DNA of 64,000 nucleotides from Opitutaceae bacterium (GTDB lineage Bacteria; Verrucomicrobiota; Verrucomicrobiia; Opitutales; Opitutaceae): positions 62,001-126,000 of the forward strand of contig JANQSC010000054.1 of NCBI GenBank assembly GCA_028284235.1. The letters are read 5' to 3'. Position numbers and translations under genes: made by a program. The notes below the pieces were generated by a model. It was given only the letters and a program-made list of their open reading frames with translations, was not told the origin of the DNA and made no database searches. Of this stretch, positions 38,501-46,482 are shown piece by piece. Positions within the stretch are counted from its first letter, which is position 1, and every line of letters starts with the position of its first letter.

Positions 38501-38712
38501 GAACTAATACCATAGGAGAGTTTGACGCGGAATCGGAGTCGCTGAACTTCACTGTGGACGTCACCCTTAGCAAGAATGTGAAGTTCTTTACGCGTTTCAG
38601 AAATATCACCGGATACGACAATCTCACTTACTTTAACAACGATCCCGACTACGCTGAAAGGAGCGAAAACAGATCGTGGACCGGTTTGGTCGGTCTCAAG
38701 TTCTCACTCTAA
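35575..38712 (+). CDS. STN-domain TonB-dependent receptor (Caulobacter/Xanthomonas-like type), triad D
   Basis: A 1045-residue receptor. The start is GTG 35575, the first usable codon after a TGA at 35539, giving the signal peptide VLAVLLFVVLAQSGVA-ES. STN spans about residues 24-105 (DLKRFVIERGLVTDTLREFA to TFSIKRRAEKGG). The second signal-peptide-like segment is residues 128-160 (MNLEKKRKPKTSKNVFKSLL, then SIALLGGANSGVA, Q161), followed by a classical TonB box ETIVV. The plug shows SVRGLPGDFNSLQLDGNRLP and IEISKAATPDMEADSIGGSV; the C-terminus FRNITGYDNL to GLKFSL is typical of the Caulobacter/Xanthomonas TBDR group. It therefore comes from a different receptor lineage than A, B, C and E, yet has the same two-signal layout. 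A decayed enolase gene follows. Confidence 0.92.
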   Translation: MSYILQRVLAVLLFVVLAQSGVAESVDLKRFVIERGLVTDTLREFADQSGAEIIYMFDRIQGVETNRVEGEYTTEEALELLLAETPLVAVRVSGQDTFSIKRRAEKGGNEPDRSNDQQLQDTTTQTQMNLEKKRKPKTSKNVFKSLLSIALLGGANSGVAQENDEPYELETIVVRPLADQRNQAIQAKRESENIKDILSSDRLGQWVDEDIGDVVERVPGVYTSGAGQNGGAGISVRGLPGDFNSLQLDGNRLPSNQGQTRGVSIDNIPADLIGSIEISKAATPDMEADSIGGSVNVITKTGLDLDRTLVNGRWGYGFNDNANDGGAYQQASVNYASPINDKLGIFFSANLREEKSLRDEYRWDAGDFDSQDDYRIEPLGDVIEDDPFYWFDRTSARQTQQNQRNLGFSLNLDYRPDDNWTIGFRSFIADFEESRDQTRSRYRFDRSNGSDDFGEDDWVLIQDSVVYTGDESRIRKRVSTQDETEEIRQYQISSIHRGDNAELDVSLTYGQAKRDLVNEQYHFRSDKAQLFYDISDRLRPLVGVVPADSPFAYEGAPLPDLNDPASFDFDDDPQFEPRDRRSDVILGDDEIINYEVNYKRYLDGSGSETTYWKVGLKGRNQDKNNDRDFVIIDGGFDFDASVADFVEVNDWFDRFDLGVFPTIETLQTQNPMRHREWVQYTFDQGMWNASDVRGSTLQDIGLSEDVYAAYGMYSYTRDRWNVLGGVRYERTDATYQGFANDPVDIDSIFPTTGDRSYDGFYSSVHANYRLSDKSLLRFSAGQTLARPSFEALNPSTFVSLSEDEEEDETIVNLERGNFNLEPTESTNVDLAFEHYFEPAGIFSINLFYKELEDWVFESTEIFDPSAFPEFADIENLVQVNVDSRLNGETAEITGVELNLERDLFWGFSFGVNYTGMSMDVNEEEVGLDRVPGFAENLFYSQLAYENDWLTARLSWRETSEILDERFSNGNFVPVFGTNTIGEFDAESESLNFTVDVTLSKNVKFFTRFRNITGYDNLTYFNNDPDYAERSENRSWTGLVGLKFSL
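35827..35902 (+). repeat. Conserved STN-linker DNA block, copy D
   Basis: The 28 bp at 35827-35854 match the receptor E block at 26 positions, and the 22 bp at 35881-35902 match E at 21, with identical spacing. The second part contains AAAGGAGGTAATG. It encodes ETPLVAV and RAEKGGN at the STN end. The STN sequence further upstream is only about one-third identical between D and E. Confidence 0.6.
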
Positions 38713-38810
38713 AGATAGGCTAGCGAAAACTGGAACTCGCGTGAAGGGTGGAAGCGCCACTGAGAATCAGCCGGTGATGCATTTGACTTGATGTAGTGAA
38801 AATTCTATGA

Positions 38811-39469
38811 CATAAAATCGTATATCCGAATTACTATCCACGTCAGCTAGGGGATCCGATTGACGATCCAGCGATTCCCTGCACCCGCGCTGTGCGGAAG
38901 GCGATCGGCGATCACATTCCGCTCTATGTCGACGCCAACAATGGTTATTCGCCTCGGCGAGCAGTCATGGTCGGTCGATTGCTCCACGAGGAACTCGGCG
39001 TAGAGGTTTTGGAAGAACCGGTTGCTGCGCAAAACTATTACTCTCTCGCTCAGGTTACGAGCACAGTGCCCATGATGGTAGCGTGTGGAGAACATGAATA
39101 CACGAAATGGATGTTTCGTGAACTTATCACTCAAGGGAAATGCCACATACTAAATCCTGACGTTAGCAAGCTGGCGGGAATCACTGAAGGTAAGAAAGTC
39201 GCTGCCCTCGCTGAGGCGTTTGATCTGCCAATATCAGTGCACAATGCTCGGCCCACGCTGCTCAATGCAGCGCACTCCCATTACATAGTGTCCTGCCAGG
39301 GCGCGCGCACCGATTCCAAGAGCACCCGGGAAACATTCGTTTGAGAGAGCTTTGGAAGTACTTTCACAACAAAATGGAAGTGGTCGACGGCTACGCTGCG
39401 CCGCTAGACAGGCCAGGCCTCGGACTCGAGGTCAACGAAGCCGCGGTCCACGCCGATCGTATCGCGTGA
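38811..39469 (+). pseudogene. Enolase-superfamily gene remnant (5'-truncated, frameshifted)
   Basis: The frame from about 38850 to 39344 encodes the C-terminal half of a mandelate-racemase-type enzyme: IPLYVDANNGYS (metal Asp), VEVLEEPVAAQNY (Glu), MVACGEHEYTKWMF (Glu) and LPISVHNARPTLLNAA (His). There is no N-terminal capping domain or KxK barrel strand, and no start codon with a Shine-Dalgarno. It ends at TGA 39342, but a -1 shift near 39340 continues into RELWKYFHNKMEVVDGYAAP and DRPGLGLEVNEAAV, the usual C-terminal tail of the family, stopping at 39469. It is thus broken at both ends. It lies 100 bp behind receptor D and was probably its catabolic partner. It is not a copy of the gene at 22207; the sequences differ throughout. 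Confidence 0.85.
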
Positions 39470-39542
39470 GTCTGGATAAACCGATGTTTCCGATCGAGGA
39501 TAAAGAGTTGCGAAGTGGTTGTAGTTTTACAGAGTTCCCTCC

Positions 39543-40616
39543 GTGGATAAAAAACAAAGGGTGAGGCTGGTTGACATCGCCAAAATCGCTGGCGTTAACA
39601 AGTCCACAGTGTCTCTGGCGCTCCGTGTGGATCCGCGCATCAAGCCGGAAACGCGGGATCGCATTCTTGCGGTGGCAAATCGCCTGGGGTACCGACCGGA
39701 TCCGCATCTGTCCCATCTCATGGGATACCTCAGGTCCATCGAATCGAGAAATCATGAAGAATGCGTCGCTTATCTGAAATTAGAGCCGTCCGAAATTCGA
39801 GATTTGGACCGAATTCCATTTTTCCGGGAAGTCCATAGCGGCGCCCGGTCCGAAATGGAGAAGCTAGGCTACCGTGTAGAGGTTTTTCGCCTGCGTGATT
39901 ACGAATTCAATACGAAACGCCTTTCGGATGTGATCTCCCATCGAGGAATCCGCGGCTTGCTCGTGTCGCCCCCGGTTGGCATCACCGAGTTAACGGGGTT
40001 CGACTGGTCCCGGTTTGCCGCGGTCACCATCGGATTCCGATTGCGATCGCCACAGCTTTGCCGAGTCGTGTGCGATCAGTATATGACGATCCGAACGGCC
40101 ATGGATTCACTTGCCAAAAGAGGATACACCCGCCCCTTGCTAGCTCACCTCAAAGGCAGGGACGCGCATGTCAATCGCAGGTGGAGCGTGGCCTTTCGAG
40201 GGAGTGCCCGCCTTTTCCCCTCATTCAAGAAAACAGAGGTCTTCTCCGGAAACCCTGATCGAGCGTTCGTAGACTTCGTGAAGGAGAGCCAAGCGGACTG
40301 CGTGCTTGGACTAGGTTACGGTTTTGCGGAAGCCCTGGAACGATCCGGTTTCGGAATCCCTAACGATATTGGATTTGCCTTGCTGGACAAGCACGATGGA
40401 CCTGCGGGCATATCGTGCGTGGATCAGCAACCGTTTTTATTGGGCCAGATGTCCGCCCGGCAGCTCTCAGGATTTCTGGATCGCAACGAACTGGGGCTTC
40501 CCTCAAATCCATTCACTTTGACCATCTCGCCGAGTTGGTGCGAAGGGGGTACTTTGAAGCCCTACGTTGATTGCGAGAATCGGCGTCCCTCGGTCGGGGA
40601 GAAAGCCCACCACTGA
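39543..40616 (+). CDS. LacI-family transcriptional regulator
   Basis: A 357-residue DNA-binding repressor or activator. The helix-turn-helix with hinge occupies the first ~60 residues (VRLVDIAKIAGVNKSTVSLA to RLGYRPDPHLSHLM). The periplasmic-binding-protein-like effector domain follows (VHSGARSEMEKLGYRVEVF, GIRGLLVSPPVG, VDQQPFLLGQMSARQL) and is expected to bind a sugar. The start is a GTG at 39543; no better in-frame ATG is available upstream. It lies 73 bp behind the enolase remnant and upstream of the WD40 gene, the only complete classical one-component regulator in this window. Its operator is unknown; a LacI-type palindrome occurs at 62613. Confidence 0.93.
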   Translation: MDKKQRVRLVDIAKIAGVNKSTVSLALRVDPRIKPETRDRILAVANRLGYRPDPHLSHLMGYLRSIESRNHEECVAYLKLEPSEIRDLDRIPFFREVHSGARSEMEKLGYRVEVFRLRDYEFNTKRLSDVISHRGIRGLLVSPPVGITELTGFDWSRFAAVTIGFRLRSPQLCRVVCDQYMTIRTAMDSLAKRGYTRPLLAHLKGRDAHVNRRWSVAFRGSARLFPSFKKTEVFSGNPDRAFVDFVKESQADCVLGLGYGFAEALERSGFGIPNDIGFALLDKHDGPAGISCVDQQPFLLGQMSARQLSGFLDRNELGLPSNPFTLTISPSWCEGGTLKPYVDCENRRPSVGEKAHH

Positions 40617-40949
40617 TTCAAGTCGACGTTCCCCGGGCCCCCCGGCTGAGACGTTTGCCTTCAGTGTGCAGCGGGAGAGGCCAAAGCCCTTGCGTTCGAG
40701 TGAAGGTAATCGTCGGTTTCCGAAAAAAATTCAACGGTTGAAATCATTCGAGATCGAAGTGTGTCGAAATTCCCTGAAGATTGGGCTCTCTGCATCGTCT
40801 CGCTACGATGCTCTCGAGCAAGAACGCGAATCGACCCACGGTTGTTGAGAGAAAGCGAACCCTCAATCCATAGTCGACAGAAGAATGTCTGCGGGAAGCC
40901 CGATTCTCAATCGACGATATACAGAACAAACTCACTAGATTCTCAAACT
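40617..40949. other. Intergenic region, no gene seen
   Basis: 333 bp before the WD40 gene. CCGGG-CCC-CCCGG at 40633-40645, 16 bp after the LacI stop, is a GC-rich hairpin without a T-run and may contribute to termination. The WD40 reading frame is open from 40761 but shows no signal sequence until 40950. Confidence 0.45.
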
Positions 40950-42566
40950 ATGAACATCGCATGCGAATTTCGCTTTTATAAAACGGCAGCTCTAATCACT
41001 TGTTTTTGCTGGGCGTCGCTATCCGCAACCGGGCAAAGCAGCATGCTTACGCTGCTTCAAAAAATCAAAGTGGACGATCAGGGGGTCGCCGGCGCCTGCG
41101 ACGGTTCCGCATTTAACAATCGTGGCGACATCATAGCCGCTAGCGACAATACGGGGCTGACCAAACTCTTTAGAGTTTCCGATGGTTCTCTGGTTTCTAC
41201 AATTAGGCACAACGAAAACGAAGTTTCCGCAAAGGATGGGGAAACGAATGTCGTTCATTTCACATCAGATGACAGATTCGTGGTTACCGGAATGAACGAG
41301 ACCGGCGCCAAGATCTGGAATGTAAAAACTGGGGAAATGGTAAAGAACCTTGGACATGGGCAGAATACAGACGGTGCTGCTTTTTCACCCGACGACAAGT
41401 GGATTGCCGTAGCCCATGATCGGTTTTGCGCGGTGTATACGTTTTCAGAATACAAGAAGGTCGCTGAATTCAGTGTGCCGAAAGGAGAAGTAAACGCCAT
41501 AGACTGGGCAGAGGATGGATCGTTAATGCTGTTGGGAGGCGATCAGCACAGTATTCAGATTGTGGAGACTGTGAATTGGCAGGTGGTTCACGATATCAGA
41601 TTTCCAACAAGGCGCGTCAAGTCGGTTGCCCTCTCACCAGATGGTAAATTCGCCGCCGTTTGCGGCCAAGACGGCATCGCCAACGTCTACAGTACCTCGG
41701 ATGGGGAGTTGGTGGCGTCTCTGAAACACGACACAACCACCGCCGTCGCTTTGCCCGGGGACGATGACGATGGTGATCAGCCTAACGTAGAAGCCGTCGA
41801 GTGGTCGACTGACAGCCAGTACTTTTTCACCGGCGGAACCTACGATGGGATCGTACGCGTCTGGCGTGTCGCAGACTGGTCGCTGATCGCATGGGAGCAA
41901 GGCCAGCAATACAGCAGGCAGGTTGAAACGTTGTCTATGAGCCCGGAGAATATTTTGGCTTCCGGTGGCGATGAAGGCTATATCTACTTGTTCCAGTTCA
42001 TTCCCCCAACGCGGAAAGAACTCATCCAACAGGTCGGCGGGAACTCAATATCCATCGAAGCGGAAGATTTCGATTCCAACGTCCAACAAGGAAGCCATTG
42101 GTGGTCGGTGATCGACGATGACACAGCGTCTGGCAAAAAAAAGGTACAGTGTTTCCCTGACTTGTCCAAAGACAGTGCCGGAGTCATTTCTGAATACGCA
42201 GTGCATGACCCGAGAAAAGACGCCCCGAAACTGGACTACCGAATCCAATTTGCTACGCCAGGCGTTTATCACGTATGGGCGCGTGGACAGTCTTATGACC
42301 ACTACGGAAACTCCCTCCATATAGGGATTAACGGTCGTTCGTTAGCGACTTCCGATAAACTGGAGTGTCTTGGCGAAAATGACACATGGATTTGGGATAG
42401 AGACACAAAGGACAATGCTCCAGCGAGGATTGAAATAAAAGAGGCCGGCCCAGCTACATTAAATATTTGGCCGCGCGAGGACGGAATACAAATAGACAAG
42501 CTAGTGCTGACGCTGGACACAAATTTCACCCCTGCAGATCTAGGCCCGGAAGCGACCCGGAGATAG
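40950..42566 (+). CDS. Secreted WD40 beta-propeller with C-terminal carbohydrate-binding-like domain
   Basis: A 538-residue protein starting at ATG 40950, which gives the signal peptide FYKTAALITCFCWASLSATG. Residues ~30-360 contain about seven WD40-like blades (for example VTGMNETGAKIWNVKTGEMV, LSPDGKFAAVCGQDGIANVY, TGGTYDGIVRVWRVADWSLI). Residues ~375-530 form a beta-sandwich starting SISIEAEDFDSN and including GVYHVWARGQSYDHYGNSLH and DGIQIDKLVLT, the pattern of CBM6/CBM35-like or GH115 C-terminal carbohydrate-binding domains. No catalytic residues are evident. It may be a surface or periplasmic glycan-binding scaffold. It is 333 bp downstream of the LacI gene on the same strand. The assignment of the C-terminal domain is an inference. 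Confidence 0.85.
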   Translation: MNIACEFRFYKTAALITCFCWASLSATGQSSMLTLLQKIKVDDQGVAGACDGSAFNNRGDIIAASDNTGLTKLFRVSDGSLVSTIRHNENEVSAKDGETNVVHFTSDDRFVVTGMNETGAKIWNVKTGEMVKNLGHGQNTDGAAFSPDDKWIAVAHDRFCAVYTFSEYKKVAEFSVPKGEVNAIDWAEDGSLMLLGGDQHSIQIVETVNWQVVHDIRFPTRRVKSVALSPDGKFAAVCGQDGIANVYSTSDGELVASLKHDTTTAVALPGDDDDGDQPNVEAVEWSTDSQYFFTGGTYDGIVRVWRVADWSLIAWEQGQQYSRQVETLSMSPENILASGGDEGYIYLFQFIPPTRKELIQQVGGNSISIEAEDFDSNVQQGSHWWSVIDDDTASGKKKVQCFPDLSKDSAGVISEYAVHDPRKDAPKLDYRIQFATPGVYHVWARGQSYDHYGNSLHIGINGRSLATSDKLECLGENDTWIWDRDTKDNAPARIEIKEAGPATLNIWPREDGIQIDKLVLTLDTNFTPADLGPEATRR

Positions 42567-42902
42567 GATGTATCCAGTGAACTGGATATGCTCGTATCTC
42601 AAATGAAGGCCCTTCACTTGCTATCTAACGAACCGGACTTCGCCTTCAATGGGTCGAGGAGCGCTCGCAAGTAGACTCGTGGGAATTAAGCATTTGTGGT
42701 CCTGTCCAGTTGCGAATCGACGCGATCAAGTTCGAGAGCGGAATCGCGCTAGGCATTGAAAAAGAGAGTGATGGGTGCGAAAATCCGCGTCTTGTCGCTC
42801 GTTGTCATTTGGTGGAGGTTGTGGGAGAATCCACGGGTCGTCCAAGTCGTTGATGATCGGTACAAGTACGGGCGTCGAAGAATCGCCAGTCGGCGGGTTC
42901 AA
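42567..42902. other. Convergent intergenic region with terminator-like hairpin
   Basis: 336 bp between the WD40 gene and the end of the mscS gene. Apart from the hairpin at 42571-42588, nothing recognisable was seen. Confidence 0.5.
42571..42588 (+). terminator. Hairpin after the WD40 gene
   Basis: TATCCAG-TGAA-CTGGATA, a perfect 7-bp stem with a 4-base loop, 4 bp after the WD40 stop. No T-run follows, so it is either a weak or factor-assisted terminator, an mRNA-stabilising structure, or a protein-binding palindrome. Confidence 0.45.
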
Positions 42903-43742
42903 CTACGGCAGCTCTGAGTTTCTCGCTATGTGCACTACTCGCTGAGGGAATGGGATTTCGATCCCTTCTTGATCCAGCTTGTCTTTGATGTCGCGAGTAA
43001 GGGAGTTTTTGAGGTCGAGAAACTGTTCGCGAACGCACCAAGCTCCGATCATGAAGTTGAGAGAAGAGTCGCCGAATCCTTGGAAAACGATGATAGGGGG
43101 TGGTTCGTCGAGTGAAAAGGGGTTTTTGTCGGCGACTTCTCGGAGCGCTCGAACTACTTTATCAATACTAGAGTCGTAGGCGACGCCGACATTGATATCC
43201 AGACGTCGTACCGGGAATTTGGTTATATTCGCTACCTCGGTCTTGATCATCGTCTCGTTCGGAATCCGAATTAACTGGTTGTCGAACTGTCTTAGTTTCA
43301 CTGAAAGCAAATCAATGGACAGTACAATTCCTGTCGTACCGCCCACTCGAATCACGTCGCCAACTGCAAAGGGTTTCTCTCCGTACAGAAAAATACCGCT
43401 GATGATGTTTGACAGACTGGTCTGCGAGGCGAAGCCGACTGCTACGGACATGATCCCGGCGGCTCCGAGCAAGGCGCCTAGATTGAAGCCTAATTCAAGT
43501 AAGATAGTTATGAATACAGCGATCAGGCCTACGTAGAGCAGAAGCTTCTGAATAAGAACGCCGGTATGTTCCCCGAGTTTCTTGCGAGACACCTTTCCGA
43601 CTACGCGTGACAGGATGAAGCAGACCGGGATCGCGATGAGAACGAGCGCTCCGACTCGAAGGGCGATATCCCAGTTTTCTCGACCTATGATGGATTCGAT
43701 AGAGTTCTCCAGGTCGGCGATAGCGGCGATTGTAAGAGTCAT
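42903..43742 (-). CDS. mscS: Small-conductance mechanosensitive channel (MscS family)
   Basis: A 279-residue inner-membrane channel that opens on hypo-osmotic shock. There are three predicted membrane helices: around VGALVLIAIPVCFILSRVV, LLLYVGLIAVFITILLELG, and the pore helix GALLGAAGIMSVAVGFASQT followed by LSNIISGIFLYGEKPFAVGD, the MscS signature. The beta domain includes VEVANI-type strands (IPNETMIKTEVANITKFPVR), and the cytoplasmic cage ends with RDIKDKLDQEGIEIPFPQ. The length is as in E. coli MscS. Its ATG overlaps the stop of the upstream gene (ATGA), so it is translationally coupled to the DUF432-like gene and is the last gene of the corA operon. Confidence 0.95.
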   Translation of the reverse strand: MTLTIAAIADLENSIESIIGRENWDIALRVGALVLIAIPVCFILSRVVGKVSRKKLGEHTGVLIQKLLLYVGLIAVFITILLELGFNLGALLGAAGIMSVAVGFASQTSLSNIISGIFLYGEKPFAVGDVIRVGGTTGIVLSIDLLSVKLRQFDNQLIRIPNETMIKTEVANITKFPVRRLDINVGVAYDSSIDKVVRALREVADKNPFSLDEPPPIIVFQGFGDSSLNFMIGAWCVREQFLDLKNSLTRDIKDKLDQEGIEIPFPQRVVHIARNSELP

Positions 43743-44560
43743 ACGTTGTCGAGACCGAGTGGCCGGAATATGAGCCTGTCGAAAAGTCGGTTGCGATTGA
43801 ATGGCGTTTGAGCTTCTCGAACGAGTCGCCCATCCAAAAGAAATTCGGGAGCGCCGGTTTGATAGCTGATCTCCGAACCTCGATCTTGTCCTCGGAAATC
43901 TACTGTTACGGAGCTTGTCCCGAGTCTCTCAAGGGACTGAAACAGCCCCAGGTGCTCGGGTAGAATTCGAATTTTCTCAATTGGGAGCGGATCGTTCGAT
44001 TGGTTGTTTATTCTGAAAAGGCATGCCGCTCGGAGGGGATCGTTGTCGAGGTCCTCAAGCGCTCTGCGAGCTCGGCTTTTGATTGCGTAGCAAAGCTGCC
44101 CTTCAAAAAGAGTGCCGTACCAAGTGTTGGAAAGCCGGGAGGGTACCAGGTTGTCGAGAGTGTAGTATTCGTCGCCTTGAGATACGGATACCTCGAGCCA
44201 AACGGGTATATTGATATAGAGTTCGATGGAGGTATTGGGAGGTACAATTACTGGAATCTTAGTTTTTACCACGACAGGTTTGTCGGGAAGGCTGGGCCAG
44301 AAGCGGATTTCTTTTGCCGTTTGATTGAGTGCCCAGCGCTTCCATTCAAGTCCTATTGGAATTGAAAGGATTTTTCTGACTTGTTGCTCGGGTCGCGCTT
44401 CATCGCTTTCATCTCTAGCGAGCATCCAATCTCCGGATACGCGTTGCGCGTAGACGGTTACGTTTTCAATACTCCAGATGGCGGCTTCGTTTTCACCCAA
44501 TGGAATCGACAGCCAATGTGTGTCGGAGGTTTTATTGATTATTTGGGAGGGAGGCCTCAC
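43739..44560 (-). CDS. DUF432-like protein between corA and mscS
   Basis: About 273 residues of unknown function. The frame is open to 44653 inside corA, but the GTG at 44560 overlaps the corA stop as GTGA and removes the long overlap; I use it. The protein is beta-rich and soluble in appearance: no clear signal peptide, only weak hydrophobic stretches (IPVIVPPNTSIELYINIPVW). Charged motifs include RPLGLDNV at the end and LDNLVPSRLSNTWYGTLFEG in the middle. The length, composition and neighbourhood (CorA, MscS) suggest the DUF432 family, but I have no diagnostic motif. It is coupled by 4-nt overlaps to both neighbours, so all three products are probably made in fixed proportion, perhaps in one ion- or osmo-regulatory system. 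Confidence 0.75.
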   Translation of the reverse strand: MRPPSQIINKTSDTHWLSIPLGENEAAIWSIENVTVYAQRVSGDWMLARDESDEARPEQQVRKILSIPIGLEWKRWALNQTAKEIRFWPSLPDKPVVVKTKIPVIVPPNTSIELYINIPVWLEVSVSQGDEYYTLDNLVPSRLSNTWYGTLFEGQLCYAIKSRARRALEDLDNDPLRAACLFRINNQSNDPLPIEKIRILPEHLGLFQSLERLGTSSVTVDFRGQDRGSEISYQTGAPEFLLDGRLVREAQTPFNRNRLFDRLIFRPLGLDNV

Positions 44561-45711
44561 TTTCCAATCCAACCTTTCCGATTGAAGTACCAGAGCAAGC
44601 CGCCCAACGATGCGAAGCATACGAGCCAGAAGACCGCGTAGCTGTACTTCCATTTCAGCTCGGGAATTACCTCGAAATTCATGCCGTACACGCCTGCCAC
44701 GAATGTGAGCGGGAGAAAAAGACTCGCCATGATTGTGAGGGCTTTCATGACCTCGTTCATCCGGTTGCTCGAGGCCGCCATATAGAGATCCTGGAGCCCG
44801 TTGGCAGTTTCTCGATACATCTCTAAGGCGTCCGCCGCTTGCGATGCGTGGTCGTGGACGTCGCGGAAGTAGTTTTCAACCTCGGGCGGCAGAAGATCGT
44901 ACTCGTCCTTGGCCAAGGCGGCGATGACGTTCTGCATGGGCCAAACGGCTTGCCTCAAGTAAACGAGCTCTCGTTTGATGGCGTGGATGCGCGCTTGTAC
45001 TTGAGGGGAGGTGTCCGAGAGGATCTCCTCTTCAAGATTGTCGATCGATTCAAAATAGAGGTCGAGAAACGGGAATATGTGGTCGATGAGAGCGTCGATC
45101 AGCGCGTAGAGGAGATAGGGCGCGCCGTATTCGCGAAAGCGCGACACGTTCTTTTTGGTGCGCTGGCGTACTTTCTCCCAAACATCGCCCTTAGCCTCCT
45201 GGACAGTAATTACTGTGTCCTTGAAATAGAAGAAGCTAATTTGTTCGTTGATGAGCTTTTGGCTCTCAAAACGCAGCATTTTGAGAATGACAAAGAGAGA
45301 GTCGTCGTACTCCTCTACCTTAGGTCGTTGCGGAACGTGTAGAGTGTCTTCTGCAGCGAGTGGATGGATGCCATAGTGCTCTTGAAGCTGTTTCAGCACG
45401 TAAGGGTGTATTCCTTGAATGTCGATCCAGCGGGCTGTGGACCAATCCGGTCTGTCAGCGTCTATCAGCTCTTCTACTGCGTCGAAATGGTTTTCTTCTC
45501 GATGCGCCTCCGAAAGATCTATCGTCGTTATGAGAACTTCTCCCTTTCCCGGGGGCTCATTAGCAGATTTAAGGTGCTCTATGCCGGGTGGAGAGCCGAG
45601 TTCGCCGTGTACCGATTTGCCTGATTCCCGCTCGCGAAAGAGGCCAATGAACTTGAATGGAGAGAGGATGGCTTTGTTGCCATTGCGCGAACTTGGCTTG
45701 TTTGTCGACAT
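44557..45711 (-). CDS. corA: CorA-family divalent cation transporter
   Basis: A 384-residue Mg2+/Co2+ channel-like transporter of the inner membrane. The large N-terminal cytoplasmic domain shows WIDIQGIHPYVLKQLQEHYG and HPLAAEDTLHVPQRPKVEEY, the usual CorA pattern. A long stalk helix precedes two C-terminal transmembrane helices: ALTIMASLFLPLTFVAGVYG followed by the selectivity motif GMN in YGMNFE, and AVFWLVCFASLGGLLWYF. It ends in RKGWIGK. It is the first gene of a three-gene minus-strand operon (corA, DUF432-like, mscS) with 4-nt overlaps, and is divergent from sigma factor E by 234 bp. Confidence 0.95.
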   Translation of the reverse strand: MSTNKPSSRNGNKAILSPFKFIGLFRERESGKSVHGELGSPPGIEHLKSANEPPGKGEVLITTIDLSEAHREENHFDAVEELIDADRPDWSTARWIDIQGIHPYVLKQLQEHYGIHPLAAEDTLHVPQRPKVEEYDDSLFVILKMLRFESQKLINEQISFFYFKDTVITVQEAKGDVWEKVRQRTKKNVSRFREYGAPYLLYALIDALIDHIFPFLDLYFESIDNLEEEILSDTSPQVQARIHAIKRELVYLRQAVWPMQNVIAALAKDEYDLLPPEVENYFRDVHDHASQAADALEMYRETANGLQDLYMAASSNRMNEVMKALTIMASLFLPLTFVAGVYGMNFEVIPELKWKYSYAVFWLVCFASLGGLLWYFNRKGWIGK

Positions 45712-45945
45712 ACGGGCAGTAGTGTGCTTCGTGCGGATCCAACCGCAACGTTATTGAATTTGGATCAAGTTTGAGGATTTGTGTAGGACCTTAATGAATA
45801 ACCCAAATCGCACAAGGGCGCGTGTTCGAAGATTTTCGCCATCTCCATACGCTTGCCTACCGCCAAAAGTGCTTCTTAAAAAACTTTTAGTTAAAAATGG
45901 CGCCTGGGGTCACTGGTCGGTACAACTGGAGAAGTTGAATCGAAT

Positions 45946-46482
45946 ATGCCCCCTGAGAATTCAGAACAAGGACGATGGTTTACCGAAACGCTACAGCCTC
46001 ATGAGGAGGAGCTGAGGGCGTGGTTGCGTGGCCGGTTTCCGCCGACGCTGGATTTTGACGATATTGTTCAGGAAGCGTTCGTATCTTCTTGGAAGGCCCA
46101 TGAAGAAGGTCGATTGAAGTCGCCCAAGGCGTTTTTATTCGGCGCGGCTCGCAATCTAGCGCTCCGCTCGCTTCGAACCCGAAAAGTCCGGGGATACGAC
46201 TCGGTGATCCCAATCGAGGAATGCGACATCTCAAATGGGGAGTCGAGTGTCCAGGAGACGGTTTCGCGTAAGCAGGAGCTACAAATTTTGACTCTGGCAA
46301 TTCAGTCGCTGCCGGACAAATGCCGGCAGATTTTTACGCTGAGGAAAGTGTATGGAATGACCCAAAGGGAGATCGCTCGAAAACTAGATCTCTCTCCACG
46401 CACTGTTAACGCTCAAATCACGATCGGCTTACACAAGTGCGCTATGTACGTGAAATCGCACTGTAGAGAAGGTTTACAATGA
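45946..46482 (+). CDS. ECF RNA polymerase sigma factor (FecI-like), triad E
   Basis: A 178-residue sigma factor. The Shine-Dalgarno-like GGAGAAG lies 11 bases before the ATG. Region 2: GRWFTETLQPHEEELRAWL, then FDDIVQEAFVSSWKAH and FLFGAARNLALRSLR. Region 4: LPDKCRQIFTLRKVYGMTQREIARKLDLSPRTVNAQITIG with the helix-turn-helix. It is most similar by eye to the triad B sigma factor. Its stop overlaps the FecR ATG (ATGA). It probably governs receptor E and the long sulfatase operon behind it. Confidence 0.95.
   Translation: MPPENSEQGRWFTETLQPHEEELRAWLRGRFPPTLDFDDIVQEAFVSSWKAHEEGRLKSPKAFLFGAARNLALRSLRTRKVRGYDSVIPIEECDISNGESSVQETVSRKQELQILTLAIQSLPDKCRQIFTLRKVYGMTQREIARKLDLSPRTVNAQITIGLHKCAMYVKSHCREGLQ

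Noticed and set aside
44561..44653. 31-codon extension of the DUF432-like gene into corA.
   Set aside because: It would overlap corA by nearly 100 bp; the GTG at 44560 gives a GTGA overlap matching the ATGA overlap with mscS.
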